Part shown: positions 31,429-40,800 of the stretch, piece by piece | Layout of the letters: every line of letters starts with the position of its first letter | Position numbering within the stretch: the first letter of the stretch is position 1 | DNA from: Halorussus salinus | GTDB lineage: Archaea > Halobacteriota > Halobacteria > Halobacteriales > Haladaptataceae | Direction: 5' to 3' | Length of the DNA: 64,000 nt | NCBI RefSeq assembly: GCF_004765815.2 | Contig: NZ_SBIS02000008.1 | Span: forward strand, 62,001-126,000 | Made by a program: the position numbers and the translations under genes | Notes under the pieces: generated by a model | What the model saw: only the letters and a program-made list of their open reading frames with translations | Told to the model about the DNA's origin: nothing | The model's database searches: none

Positions 31429-32616
31429 ATGGCGGAAGTCCTCGTGGAGTTGGGCATCGCCTTTACGGTCCTCGCTATCGCTGGCGCGCTCGCGGCTCGC
31501 CTCGACCAGTCGGTCATCCCGGCGTACATCCTCGCGGGCGTCGTCGTCGGCCCGAACCCGCCCCACTCCCTCGGCCCGGTAGACCTGACGTTAGTCTCGC
31601 GCTGGCAGATTCTCGACGTGGGCGCGGAGTTGGGCGTCGTCTTCCTCCTCTTTTTCCTCGGGTTGGAGTTCAGCCCGGACCGCCTGCTCGCCCGGCCGAC
31701 GAGGCTCCTCGGCGTCGGCGCGACCGACTTCCTCGTCAACTTCGGCGTCGGGGCGGCCATCGCGGCGCTGTTCGGTTTTCCTCTACTCACTGCGCTGTTC
31801 CTCGCCAGCATCGTCTACATTTCCTCCAGCGCGGTCGTCACGAAATCCTTGGTCGAACGCGGGTGGATAGCCGACCCCGAGAGCGACGTGATACTGGGGA
31901 CGCTGGTCTTCGAGGACCTGCTCATCGCGGTCGTCCTCGCCGTCCTGACCGCGGTCGCGCTCGGCGGTGGCGGCGTCGGCGCGGTCCTCGCGTCGGTCGG
32001 CACCGCCGCCGCCTTCCTGCTCGTTCTCGCGGCCGTCGCGGTGTACGGCACGCCCTACGTCGAGCGCCTGCTCTCGGTCGAGGCCGACGAACTCTTCTTG
32101 CTGTTCGCGGTCGGCATAACCACACTCGTCGCGGGCGAGGCGCTCGTGCTGGGCGTCAGCGAGGCCGTCGCGGCCTTCTTCGTGGGCATCGCCTTCGGCC
32201 AGACCGACCACGCCGAGCGACTGGAGACCGTCGTCGGCCCGACCCGCGACCTCTTCGCCGCGGTCTTCTTCTTCACCATCGGTCTCTCGACGGACGTGAC
32301 GACGTTCCTCGACGTGGGGTTGCTCCTCGTCGTCGCCGTCGTGGCGACCGGTCTCTCGAAGGTAGCCAGCGGTCTCCTCGGCGGTCGATTCTACGGCCTG
32401 AACCGGCGGCGCTCGCTCCGTGTCGGTGTCGGCTTGGTCCCCCGAGGAGAGTTCTCGCTGGTCATCGCCTCGCTGGCGACCACGGCGGGCGCGACCATCC
32501 CGCGCACCGACGAACTCGCGTCGTTCACGGTGGGGTACGTCCTCGTGATGAGCGTCCTCGGGACGGTGGCGATGCGCTACGCCGACGAGTTCACCGCGTT
32601 CACGGGCGGCGAGTAA
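31429..32616 (+). CDS. khtU: CPA2-family K+/H+ antiporter (KhtU type)
   Basis: This 395-residue protein has about 12 membrane helices of the Na+/H+-exchanger (KefB/KhtU) type. Family signatures are IPAYILAGVVVGPNP near residue 24, VFLLFFLGLEFSPDRL near 70, SIVYISSSAVVTKSLVERG, and VILGTLVFEDLLIAVVLAV with the conserved Asp of the transport site. No C-terminal TrkA-N domain is fused, fitting regulation by the separate KhtT-like subunit upstream. The likely role is K+ efflux in exchange for protons at alkaline pH or after osmotic change. Confidence 0.9.
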   Translation: MAEVLVELGIAFTVLAIAGALAARLDQSVIPAYILAGVVVGPNPPHSLGPVDLTLVSRWQILDVGAELGVVFLLFFLGLEFSPDRLLARPTRLLGVGATDFLVNFGVGAAIAALFGFPLLTALFLASIVYISSSAVVTKSLVERGWIADPESDVILGTLVFEDLLIAVVLAVLTAVALGGGGVGAVLASVGTAAAFLLVLAAVAVYGTPYVERLLSVEADELFLLFAVGITTLVAGEALVLGVSEAVAAFFVGIAFGQTDHAERLETVVGPTRDLFAAVFFFTIGLSTDVTTFLDVGLLLVVAVVATGLSKVASGLLGGRFYGLNRRRSLRVGVGLVPRGEFSLVIASLATTAGATIPRTDELASFTVGYVLVMSVLGTVAMRYADEFTAFTGGE

Positions 32617-32630
32617 TCAGGAGCCCCGCG

Positions 32631-33188
32631 TCACTTCCACTTGATGGAACATCCGCGCGAGGGCATGAACTCCAAGTCAACGTCGTCGCCCGCCAGCACC
32701 GCGTCGATGGCGTCTCGAATGTAAATCTCGGTCGGCTCGTCGTCGGGGTTCAGCGCGTCGTCCAGTCGGCCGTGGTACGCCAGCGTGAACGTGTCGCCGC
32801 CGTTCCTGAGCAAAAATGGGTCGGGCGTACACTCCGCGCCGTAGGCCTCCGCGACTTCTTGGGTCTCGTCGCGGAGGTAGGCGTCGTAGCGAACGGTTCC
32901 GTCCTCGACGTACTCGACCATCTTCTCGAACGAATCGTCGGGGTACTCGTCGGCGTCGTTGGGGTTGATACCGACCACCGCGGCGTCGTCGTACTCTGCG
33001 GCCACGTCGTTCAGCAGGTCGAACTTGGCCTGCGCGTAGGGGCAGTGGTTGCAAGTGAACACCAACAGCACGGCGTCGTAGTCGGCGAAGTCCGCGAGCG
33101 TGTGGATCTCGCCGTCGGTGCCCTCCAACTCGAAGTTGGGGACCGGTTCGCCCCGCTCCAACTTCTCCGTGGATTCTTTCATGACCAT
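32631..33188 (-). CDS. Thioredoxin-fold redoxin (AhpC/TSA type)
   Basis: This 185-residue protein has a thioredoxin fold with the redox pair in FTCNHCPYAQAKF (Cys46, Cys49). It continues with AAVVGINPNDADEYPDDSF and the cis-proline region ECTPDPFLLRNGG. CNHCPY-type redoxins are widespread and thought to reduce peroxides or disulfides; the proof is only by family. A further Cys lies near the C-terminus (SRGCSIKWK). The second Met (third codon) is an equally good start. It follows the GST-like gene in the same direction with a 45-bp gap, so the two may form a redox operon. Confidence 0.9.
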   Translation of the reverse strand: MVMKESTEKLERGEPVPNFELEGTDGEIHTLADFADYDAVLLVFTCNHCPYAQAKFDLLNDVAAEYDDAAVVGINPNDADEYPDDSFEKMVEYVEDGTVRYDAYLRDETQEVAEAYGAECTPDPFLLRNGGDTFTLAYHGRLDDALNPDDEPTEIYIRDAIDAVLAGDDVDLEFMPSRGCSIKWK

Positions 33189-33233
33189 GCGAGGAGGTTC
33201 GCGCGCGCCGAAAAAATAGGTTCCCCTCGCGGT

Positions 33234-34235
33234 TCAGTCGGTCGAGACGCTGGCCTCCTCGGCCAGTCCGCCCGGCAGTTCGTCGCGGTCGTGGGGTGTC
33301 TCGAAGTCCACGTCGGGACCCTTCGGCACGATTTGCTTGGGGTTGAGGTCGGTGTGGCTCCGGTAGTAGTGTTCCTTGATGTGGTCGAGATTCACCGTCT
33401 CGGCGACGCCGTCGGTCTGATAGAGGTCACGGAGGTATGGCCACAGGTTCTCGTAGTCCGCGATTTGCCGAACGTTGCACTTGAAGTGAGTGTGGTACAC
33501 CGCGTCGAACCGAATCAGCGTCGTGAACATCGCCACGTCGGCCTCGGTGAGTCGGTCGCCGACGAGGTACCGTTGGTCGGCCAGCAGGTCGTCGTAGCGG
33601 TCCAGCGCGTCGAACAGTTCGGTGACGGCCTCGTCGTAAGCTTCTTGGGTCCCGGCGAACCCGGCGCGATAGACGCCGTTGTTGATGGGGTCGTAGATGT
33701 CCTCGATGGTCTCGTCCACCTCGTCGCGGTAGCCCTCGGGGTAGAGGGTCACGTCGCGCTCGGCCACCTCGTCGAAGGCCGTATCGAGCATCCGCATTAT
33801 CTCCTCGGATTCGTTGTTCACGATGGTCTCGCGCTCTTTGTCCCACAGGACGGGAACCGTGACCCGGCCCGTAAAGTCGGGGTCGGCGGCGACGTAGGTC
33901 TCCCGGAGGTAGTCGAAACCGTTGATGTGGTCCTCGGTGCATCCCTCCTTCTCGGGGCTGAACTCCCAGCCGTCGTTCTCGCGGTAGGGGTCCACGACCG
34001 ACACCGAGATAGCGTCTTCGAGGCCCTTGAGTTTGCGCGTGACGAGCGTCCGGTGCGCCCACGGGCACGCCAGCGAGACGTAGAGGTGGTAGCGCCCGGC
34101 CTCGGCCGGGAACTCGGCGTCGGGGTCGGCCTCGACCCACTCGCGAAAGCTCGTCTCCTGTCGGTCGAAGTTGCCCTCCTCGTCGGTGGATTCGTAGGCG
34201 TCGGTCCGCCACTCGCCGTCCACGAGCATGTTCAT
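33234..34235 (-). CDS. Glutathionyl-hydroquinone reductase-like GST (Xi class)
   Basis: This 333-residue protein shows the hallmarks of the YqjG/ECM4 family: ETSFREWVEADPDAEF, the catalytic Cys57 in SLACPWAHRT, FDYLRETYVAADPDFTGRVTVPVLWD, NNESEEIMRML and the C-terminal helical domain with RYLVGDRLTEADVAMFTTL and FDAVYHTHFKCN. The family reduces glutathionyl-hydroquinones. Haloarchaea use gamma-glutamylcysteine instead of glutathione, so the in vivo thiol probably differs (inference from known haloarchaeal biochemistry). Confidence 0.93.
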   Translation of the reverse strand: MNMLVDGEWRTDAYESTDEEGNFDRQETSFREWVEADPDAEFPAEAGRYHLYVSLACPWAHRTLVTRKLKGLEDAISVSVVDPYRENDGWEFSPEKEGCTEDHINGFDYLRETYVAADPDFTGRVTVPVLWDKERETIVNNESEEIMRMLDTAFDEVAERDVTLYPEGYRDEVDETIEDIYDPINNGVYRAGFAGTQEAYDEAVTELFDALDRYDDLLADQRYLVGDRLTEADVAMFTTLIRFDAVYHTHFKCNVRQIADYENLWPYLRDLYQTDGVAETVNLDHIKEHYYRSHTDLNPKQIVPKGPDVDFETPHDRDELPGGLAEEASVSTD

Positions 34236-34389
34236 ACCTTCGGGTAGGTGCCGACGTTCAAAAGGGCCACCGCTCGCGGCAGTCGAGACCTGAAACCGAT
34301 TTCACCCGATGGATTCGATTCACGCGGCTCTCCTCAGTTTCAAAGAATAGGCCCAACCTTTCTTGGAACTGTAGCACTCAGAATCTTCT

Positions 34390-36195
34390 ATGGTCGAAGC
34401 AGGACAACTCGTACTCACCGCCGTCATGGGCGTGCTGTTGTTCGCAGTCGCCGCCTACATCCTGCGAATCGAGGACTGGCGGTCTTACACGCCGCTTTCG
34501 GGAGGAGGCGGCGGTGCGTACCGCGAGGGCGCGGAGGTGACACACGACGAGAAACCCGGCGGCTTGGCGCGCTGGCTGACCACCGTGGACCACAAGGACA
34601 TCGGGCTGATGTACGGTCTCTACGGCCTCGTCGCGTTCGCGTGGGGTGGCATCGCCATCCTGTTGATGCGGACCGAACTGTTGACGCCCGAGTCCGCCAT
34701 CATCGGCGCGAACTTCTACAACTCGCTGCTGACCTCCCACGGTATCACGATGCTGTTCCTGTTCGGGACGCCCATCATCGCGGCGTTCGGCAACTACTTC
34801 ATTCCCTTACTCATCGGCGCGGACGACATGGCGTTCCCGCGGGTCAACGCCATCGCGTTCTGGCTGTTGCCGCCCGGCGCGCTCCTCATCTGGTTCGGCT
34901 TCTTCGCCGCGCCGCTGGGCGTCGGTATCGACCCCTCACAGACCTCGTGGACGATGTACACGCCGCTGTCGGTCGAGCAGACCAACCCCGGCGTGGACCT
35001 GATGCTGTTGGGTCTCCACCTCACGGGGGTCTCGGCGACGATGGGCGCGATAAACTTCATCGCGACCATCTTCACCGAGCGCGGCGAGGAGGTCGGCTGG
35101 GAGAGCCTCGACATCTTCTCGTGGACGATGCTCACCCAGTCGGGACTCATCCTGTTCTCGTTCCCGCTGTTGGGGAGCGCGCTCGTCATGCTCCTGTTGG
35201 ACCGCAACTTCGGGACCACCTTCTTCGCGGCCGAAGGCGGCGGACCCCTACTGTGGCAACACCTGTTTTGGTTCTTCGGCCACCCCGAGGTCTACATCCT
35301 CGTTCTGCCGCCGATGGGGCTGGTGAGCCTCATCTTGCCCAGATTCTCCGGGCGCAAACTCTTCGGGTTCAAGTTCGTCGTCTACTCGACGCTGGCAATC
35401 GGCGTCCTCTCCTTTGGCGTGTGGGCACACCACATGTTCGCCACCGGAATCGACCCCCGGATTCGCGGGAGTTTCATGGCCGTCTCGCTCGCTATCGCGG
35501 TTCCGTCGGCGGTCAAAGTGTTCAACTGGATCACGACGATGTGGAACGGGAAGTTGCGTCTCACGGCACCGATGCTGTTCTCCGTCGGGTTCGTCCAGAA
35601 CTTCATCATCGGCGGCGTGACCGGAGTGTTTCTCGCGTCGATTCCGGTGGACCTCGTGCTGCACGACACCTACTACGTCGTCGGGCACTTCCACTTCATC
35701 GTCATGGGTGCCATCGCGGTCGCCGGATTCGCGGGCATCTACTACTGGTTCCCGCTCTACACCGGTCGGATGTACCAGCGCACCCTCGCCAAGTGGCACT
35801 TCTGGCTGACGATGGTCGGGAGCAACGTCACGTTCTTCGCGCTCCTGTTGCTCGGCTACGGCGGAATGCCCCGGCGCTACGCGACCTACGCGTTCGGCAA
35901 CCCCGAAATCGTCCAAACGTTCACGAATCTCCACCAGATAGCCACGCTCGGCGCGTTCATTATGGGCTTCGGCCAACTCATCTTCGTCTGGAACATCGTG
36001 ACCTCGTGGCTGGAGGGCCGCCGCGTCGAGAGCGGCGACCCGTGGGACCTCGAAGACGACGGCCTGAAGACCAAAGAGTGGGCGTGGTTCGAGCGCAAGC
36101 GCGAGACCGCCATCACCGACGGCGGTGAGGACGAAGCAGTCACGGACGGCGGTGAGGACGACGAGCCGACCGGTCCCGAGTCGGCCGACGACTGA
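34390..36195 (+). CDS. Haem-copper oxidase subunit I, standalone
   Basis: This 601-residue protein has an extra N-terminal helix and the segment YILRIEDWRSYTPL before the subunit I core (DHKDIGLMYGLYG). Haem and copper ligands are present: SHGITMLF (low-spin haem), WFFGHPEVYI (CuB His and cross-linked Tyr), WAHHMF (CuB) and GHFHFIVMG (haem a3 and a). The C-tail is acidic with a repeat (ITDGGEDEAVTDGGED). Terminal oxidase subunit I reduces O2 at the membrane. No subunit II or III is adjacent; neighbours are a GST and NikR. It is distinct from the fused subunit at 52975, so this organism has at least two oxidases. Confidence 0.93.
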   Translation: MVEAGQLVLTAVMGVLLFAVAAYILRIEDWRSYTPLSGGGGGAYREGAEVTHDEKPGGLARWLTTVDHKDIGLMYGLYGLVAFAWGGIAILLMRTELLTPESAIIGANFYNSLLTSHGITMLFLFGTPIIAAFGNYFIPLLIGADDMAFPRVNAIAFWLLPPGALLIWFGFFAAPLGVGIDPSQTSWTMYTPLSVEQTNPGVDLMLLGLHLTGVSATMGAINFIATIFTERGEEVGWESLDIFSWTMLTQSGLILFSFPLLGSALVMLLLDRNFGTTFFAAEGGGPLLWQHLFWFFGHPEVYILVLPPMGLVSLILPRFSGRKLFGFKFVVYSTLAIGVLSFGVWAHHMFATGIDPRIRGSFMAVSLAIAVPSAVKVFNWITTMWNGKLRLTAPMLFSVGFVQNFIIGGVTGVFLASIPVDLVLHDTYYVVGHFHFIVMGAIAVAGFAGIYYWFPLYTGRMYQRTLAKWHFWLTMVGSNVTFFALLLLGYGGMPRRYATYAFGNPEIVQTFTNLHQIATLGAFIMGFGQLIFVWNIVTSWLEGRRVESGDPWDLEDDGLKTKEWAWFERKRETAITDGGEDEAVTDGGEDDEPTGPESADD

Positions 36196-36203
36196 CCTCC
36201 GAC

Positions 36204-36632
36204 CTACTCCCCGCCAGCGAACGGCCCGACCTCGTCTACCGGAATCACGGAGTAATCGACCGTGAGGGTGTCTTGGGCCGCCCGAATCTTGCCGACGAAC
36301 GTCGAGATGTCTTCGAGTTGGCCTTCGAGGATGAACAGTTCCATGCAGTAGTGGTCGCCGACGTGGTTGTGAACGTTCGAGGCGACCAGTCCGTCGTACT
36401 CGTGGCGCAGTTCCATCATGCGCTGTTCGACCGTGGAGTTCTCGTAGTTGAACAGCACGGTGACGACGCCCATCAGGTCGCGGTCTTCGAGTTTCTTGTC
36501 CTCGAACTCGCCCAGCAGATTGCGCCCGGCCTCCCGGAAGACCTCGCTCCGGCCGGTGTAGCCGTGTTCGTCGGCGAACTCGTCGATTCGGTCGAGCAGT
36601 TCGTCCGGCATCGAGATACTGACGACTGTCAT
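36204..36632 (-). CDS. NikR-like nickel-responsive regulator (CopG family)
   Basis: This 142-residue protein has an N-terminal ribbon-helix-helix ([22 protein letters not shown] then [14 protein letters not shown]) and an ACT-like C-terminal regulatory domain ([26 protein letters not shown]). The nickel-site pattern H..H-x5-C is visible as [15 protein letters not shown], with His from RHEYD completing it. In nickel-bound form NikR represses nickel uptake genes. No nickel transporter or urease lies in the window, so its target is elsewhere. It is convergent with the standalone oxidase subunit. Confidence 0.88.
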   Translation of the reverse strand: MTVVSISMPDELLDRIDEFADEHGYTGRSEVFREAGRNLLGEFEDKKLEDRDLMGVVTVLFNYENSTVEQRMMELRHEYDGLVASNVHNHVGDHYCMELFILEGQLEDISTFVGKIRAAQDTLTVDYSVIPVDEVGPFAGGE

Positions 36633-36715
36633 GTATTAACGGAGTGGTCGGAAAATAATAGCTCTTAGCATTCGAGTCCGCTTCCGACCTCCCGAGTTGC
36701 TAACTCTACCGACGG

Positions 36716-37786
36716 TCACTGCTCCTGTTTCGGCGTCGTGAACGGAATCGTCGCCGCGGTGCGCTCGGTCACGGTGGCGATGCGGACGATGAACGCCAGC
36801 AGGAGTGCCAGCGGGAGGAACGCGATACCGACCACGACCGGCATCAGGACGTTGCTGTGGTGGGTCAGCGCGGTGCCCTCCGCGGCCGTGAACCCGAGCA
36901 ACGCGAGGACCAGCGCCACCTCCGCGGGGAACCCGGCGTAGAGCAACACCCGCGAGAGCGACGATAGCTCCTCCTGCAAGTACAGCGATTTGAAGTACTG
37001 GCGCGCCACGTCCACCTTCTGGAGGTGGTCGATGAGGTTGTCGAGCGCGTCCATCACCGTCTCGGGTAACTCGTCGCCGTGAGTCGCCCGAATCCGCCGG
37101 ATGCGGTTTATCTGCTGGGCGTAGTTCGTCGTCAGCGTCACCGACAGCACGCGGAACGTGTCGGGGTCGGACTCGTCGAGGATGTGTTCGACGTGGTCGG
37201 CGTGGTCGGTCAGCGCCTCGACCGTCTCGTCCACCTCGGTCCGGACCTCGTCGCCGACCGCGCCGAAGGTCATCCCGCCGATTCGCTGGGCCTCCCGGCG
37301 CGTGTTGGCGAACAGCAGTTCGAGGAAGCCCAGCGGCTTGACCGGCGCGACGCCGCCCGCGTGTTCCTCGACCTCCTCGCGGTACTCGATGACCTCGTCT
37401 ATCTGCGAGCGGAGTTGTCCCGGCGTACTCAGCTCCCGCGAGAGGAGCAACTGGTTGATGGAGACGACCACCGTCACCAGCGTCAGGTTCCCGCCGATGA
37501 GCGAACTCATGACGTAGAACGCGGGCTGTTGGCGCGCCATCGGAATCAGCCCGAGGAGTTCGGCCGCGACCAGCAGGCCGACCGTCGCCGCCAGTAGCAA
37601 GCCCGCGACGACGAGTCTGCTCCCGTCCAGCAAGAGCCACTCCCGCAGGTTCCGCGCCTTCTCACGCAGTCCGACTCCGTCGTCGCCGCTCCCCGTGAGG
37701 TCGGTCAACTCGCCGTCGATTCCCCCGGATAGCTCGTCGGTCTCCGAGCGGGTCGAGTCGTCCTCGCGCCGGTCGCCCTCGCTCAT
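36716..37786 (-). CDS. Haloarchaeal membrane protein of unknown function
   Basis: This 356-residue protein has an acidic N-terminus, two helices at about 58-80 and 88-112 (VVAGLLLAATVGLLVAAELL; LIGGNLTLVTVVVSINQLLL), a long charged cytoplasmic segment with predicted helices (115-280) and two C-terminal helices (VALVLALLGFTA; VVVGIAFLPLALLLAFIVRI). The pair-of-helices, soluble core, pair-of-helices layout recalls small mechanosensitive or bestrophin-like channels, but no signature supports either. Transcribed towards the NikR-like gene. Confidence 0.65.
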   Translation of the reverse strand: MSEGDRREDDSTRSETDELSGGIDGELTDLTGSGDDGVGLREKARNLREWLLLDGSRLVVAGLLLAATVGLLVAAELLGLIPMARQQPAFYVMSSLIGGNLTLVTVVVSINQLLLSRELSTPGQLRSQIDEVIEYREEVEEHAGGVAPVKPLGFLELLFANTRREAQRIGGMTFGAVGDEVRTEVDETVEALTDHADHVEHILDESDPDTFRVLSVTLTTNYAQQINRIRRIRATHGDELPETVMDALDNLIDHLQKVDVARQYFKSLYLQEELSSLSRVLLYAGFPAEVALVLALLGFTAAEGTALTHHSNVLMPVVVGIAFLPLALLLAFIVRIATVTERTAATIPFTTPKQEQ

Positions 37787-37858
37787 CCACCCCCGATACG
37801 GGAGTGGGCGTAAAAACGGTGATTGCCGCGCTCCTACTCCGAGGAGGGTCCCCGCGCT

Positions 37859-40800
37859 TCAGGCCCGGTAGCGCGCCACCAGCGCGGCTCCTATCAGCGC
37901 GGCGACGGCCGCCCCGACGCCGAAGCCGGGGATGCCGGGCGCGGGGTTCCCGCCGCCGTCGCCCTCGGCCTGCGAGACCGCCAGTTCGGCCGTCCGCCCG
38001 TTCACGTCCACGGTGTAGTTACCCGCGGCGTCCACGCGCTGGACGAAGGTGACTTCCTCCGTCTCGCCCGCGGGCACGCGCACGGACTCGTTGGCTAGCT
38101 CCTCGTCGAACATCGTCAGCGCCACGGCCTCCTCGCCAGCCTGCCCGCCGGTGTTCTCGACCGTTGCAGTGACCTCGACTCGCTCGCCCGCCGCGATGGC
38201 CGAGGAGTTCAGCGTCACGTCGGTCACCGCGGTCTCGGCCGGGAGCGTCTCTTTGACTGTCAGACTCCCTGCCGTCGCGTCGCCGACCGTCGCCTCGTAC
38301 TCGCCGGGCGAGGGCGCGGTCCCGGTCAGGGTCAGCGTCGCCGTCTCGCCCGCCCCGACCTCGACGCGCTCCGAGGCGAGCGAGTTCCCGTCAACGGTGA
38401 GGTTCACGGTCGCGCTCCGGGCCGCGGTCCCCGCGTTCCGGACGGTCACGTTCGCGGTCACGTCGTCGCCGGTCGCCACGGTCCCGGCCGCGAGTTCGGC
38501 GTCGGTCACCGACAGCGGTTCGGTCGCGCCGACCGCGAGCGCGCCCAGCGAGTCGGTCGTCGCCTTCAGTCGCACCGAATCGGTACTCGACCCGACGACC
38601 GTCGCGTCTATCTCCCGCCAGTCGCTCGTCTCGTCGTCGTACTGGTAGACCGATACGTCGTCGCCCGACGCCAGCGCGCCGAGCGCGGCCCGCTCGACGC
38701 CGAACTCGACGGTGGCCTCCTCGACCTCGGCGTCGAAGTACTCCGCGTCGAAGTCCAGATACGCCAGCGCGTCGCCGCCCGCGGTCAGCGCCGTGGTCTC
38801 CTCGGGCGCGTCGCTCCTCGCCGCGGTCCGGAAGACGACGTGCGCGTCGTCGCCGGTCGGGTCCACCGTCAGTCGCTCGAAGGTGACGCCGGACCCTTCG
38901 ACCGCCACGTTCGCGGGCAGGTCGGCCGCCACCGTCTCGTCGTCCTGCCCGTTCCGCACGTCGATAGCCGCGGCGTTCTCGCCGGTCCGCTTCGTCTCGG
39001 TCAGCATCGGCGGCGGACCGAGGCTTTCGCCTCCGCCGCCTCCACCGCCACCGCCGCCACCGCCGGAGACGGCCTTCTTCTCGGGCTTGACCTCGATTTC
39101 GGTCGTCGCGTTGTCGCTGTTACCGTCGTCGTCCACGACCGTCACCGACGCGGTGTAGGTGTCGGAACTGCCGTAGGTGTGGGTCGCGGTGGCGTTCTCG
39201 GCGGTCGTGTTCTCCTCGTACTGTCCGTCGCCGTCGAAGTCCCAGCGGAACGCCTCAATGGCACCCTCGTCGGTCGAATTGCTCGCGTCGAAGGTGACGC
39301 TCTTCCCGACGCGGGTCTCGTCGGTCGCCGAGAGCGCGGCGCTCGGTTTGCCGGTCACTTCGACCGACCACTCGCTTTCGTTCTGCTGGCCCGCGGCGTC
39401 GGTCACGACGAGTCGGACCGTCGCGCTCCCCTGCTGGTCGAACGAGTAGTTCGCCCGCGGGCCGGTCCGTTCGACGCTATCGCCGTCCTGACTGAACGTC
39501 CACGCGTAGGAGACCGGTTGGCTCTCGTCGGTCGCGCTCGCCGAGACGCCGAGCGTCCCGGCCACGGACACCTCGCTTGGCACGTCTGCGCTCGTAATCT
39601 CGGGGGCGCTCGCGTTCGTCGCGGTGACGTTCACGCTGGCCGTGTCGCTGTTGCCGTTGTTGTCGGTGACGGTCAGGTCCACGCGGTACTCGCCAGCCGA
39701 GTCGAACGTGACTTCGGTCCGGTCGGCCGAGGAGTCCGCCACCGTCCCGCCAGACGCGCTCCAGCGGTAGGACGCGACGGTTCCGTTCCCGTCGCTACTC
39801 CCCGTCGCGTCGAGGGTTATCGGCGCGCCCGCCTCGACCTCGGTTGGGTTCGCCTCGGCGCTCGCCTCGGGGTCGTCCTGCGCGACGACCCGTATCGTCT
39901 TCGTCACGTTCGCGGCGTTGCCCGCGCGGTCGGTGACGGTCAGCGAGACCGTCTTCTCGCCGGTCGAGGAGAACGCCCGCGTCGGGGCCTCGTCGCTCGC
40001 CCCCGACCCGTCGATGTCCCAGTCGTAGCTCGCTATCGCCACGTTGTCGCTACTCGCGCCCCCGTCGAAGGCGACGGTCTCGCCGACGACGTGGGTCCCG
40101 CCGTCGCCCTCGCTCGACACCGCGAAGTCGGCGTTCGGCGGTCGGTCCGCGCGGACCTCGACCGTCGCGGACGCCGACACCGACCGCCCGTCTGCGGTCA
40201 TCGTCACGGACGCCTGCGCCGTGGTGGCGTTCTCGTAGGTGTGGGCGACCTCGTTGGTCTGGGTGGTCTCCTCGGCCTCGCCGTCGCCGTCGAAGTCCCA
40301 GCGGTACTCGTCCGCGCCCTCGCCCGCGGTGAACGTCACGCTCGCTCCGGCCTCGACGGTCTCGGAACTCGCCGAGAGACTCTCTTCGAGGTTCACGCAG
40401 GACGCGCCGCGCTCGATGACGACCGGTTCGCCCATCCGAAGGTCCTTCATCTCGCCGTCCATGTCGTCGTGACCGGCGTTGTGGCGAACCATCCACTCCT
40501 CGATGTCGCCGGTGAACGAGGCGTCGATGGTGACGCTCTCTCCTCGGTCCAAGTTCTCGAACCCGCGGTACGCGCCGCCGTCGGTCCCGCTCGCGCCCCA
40601 CGTCCAGAAGATGTCGAAGTACCCGCCGGTGAACTCACGCAGGGGCTGGGACTCGTACCGCGCTTCGCGGTGGCCGTACCGAACGTCACCGTCGGTGTAG
40701 TAGTCGTCCATGTCCTCGCGGGGGTACATGTCGTCGATGTACGCCCACTCGCCGCTGGGCAGGTCGTCGAAGGTCCAGTCGGCCGTGCCGCCGCCGGGTG

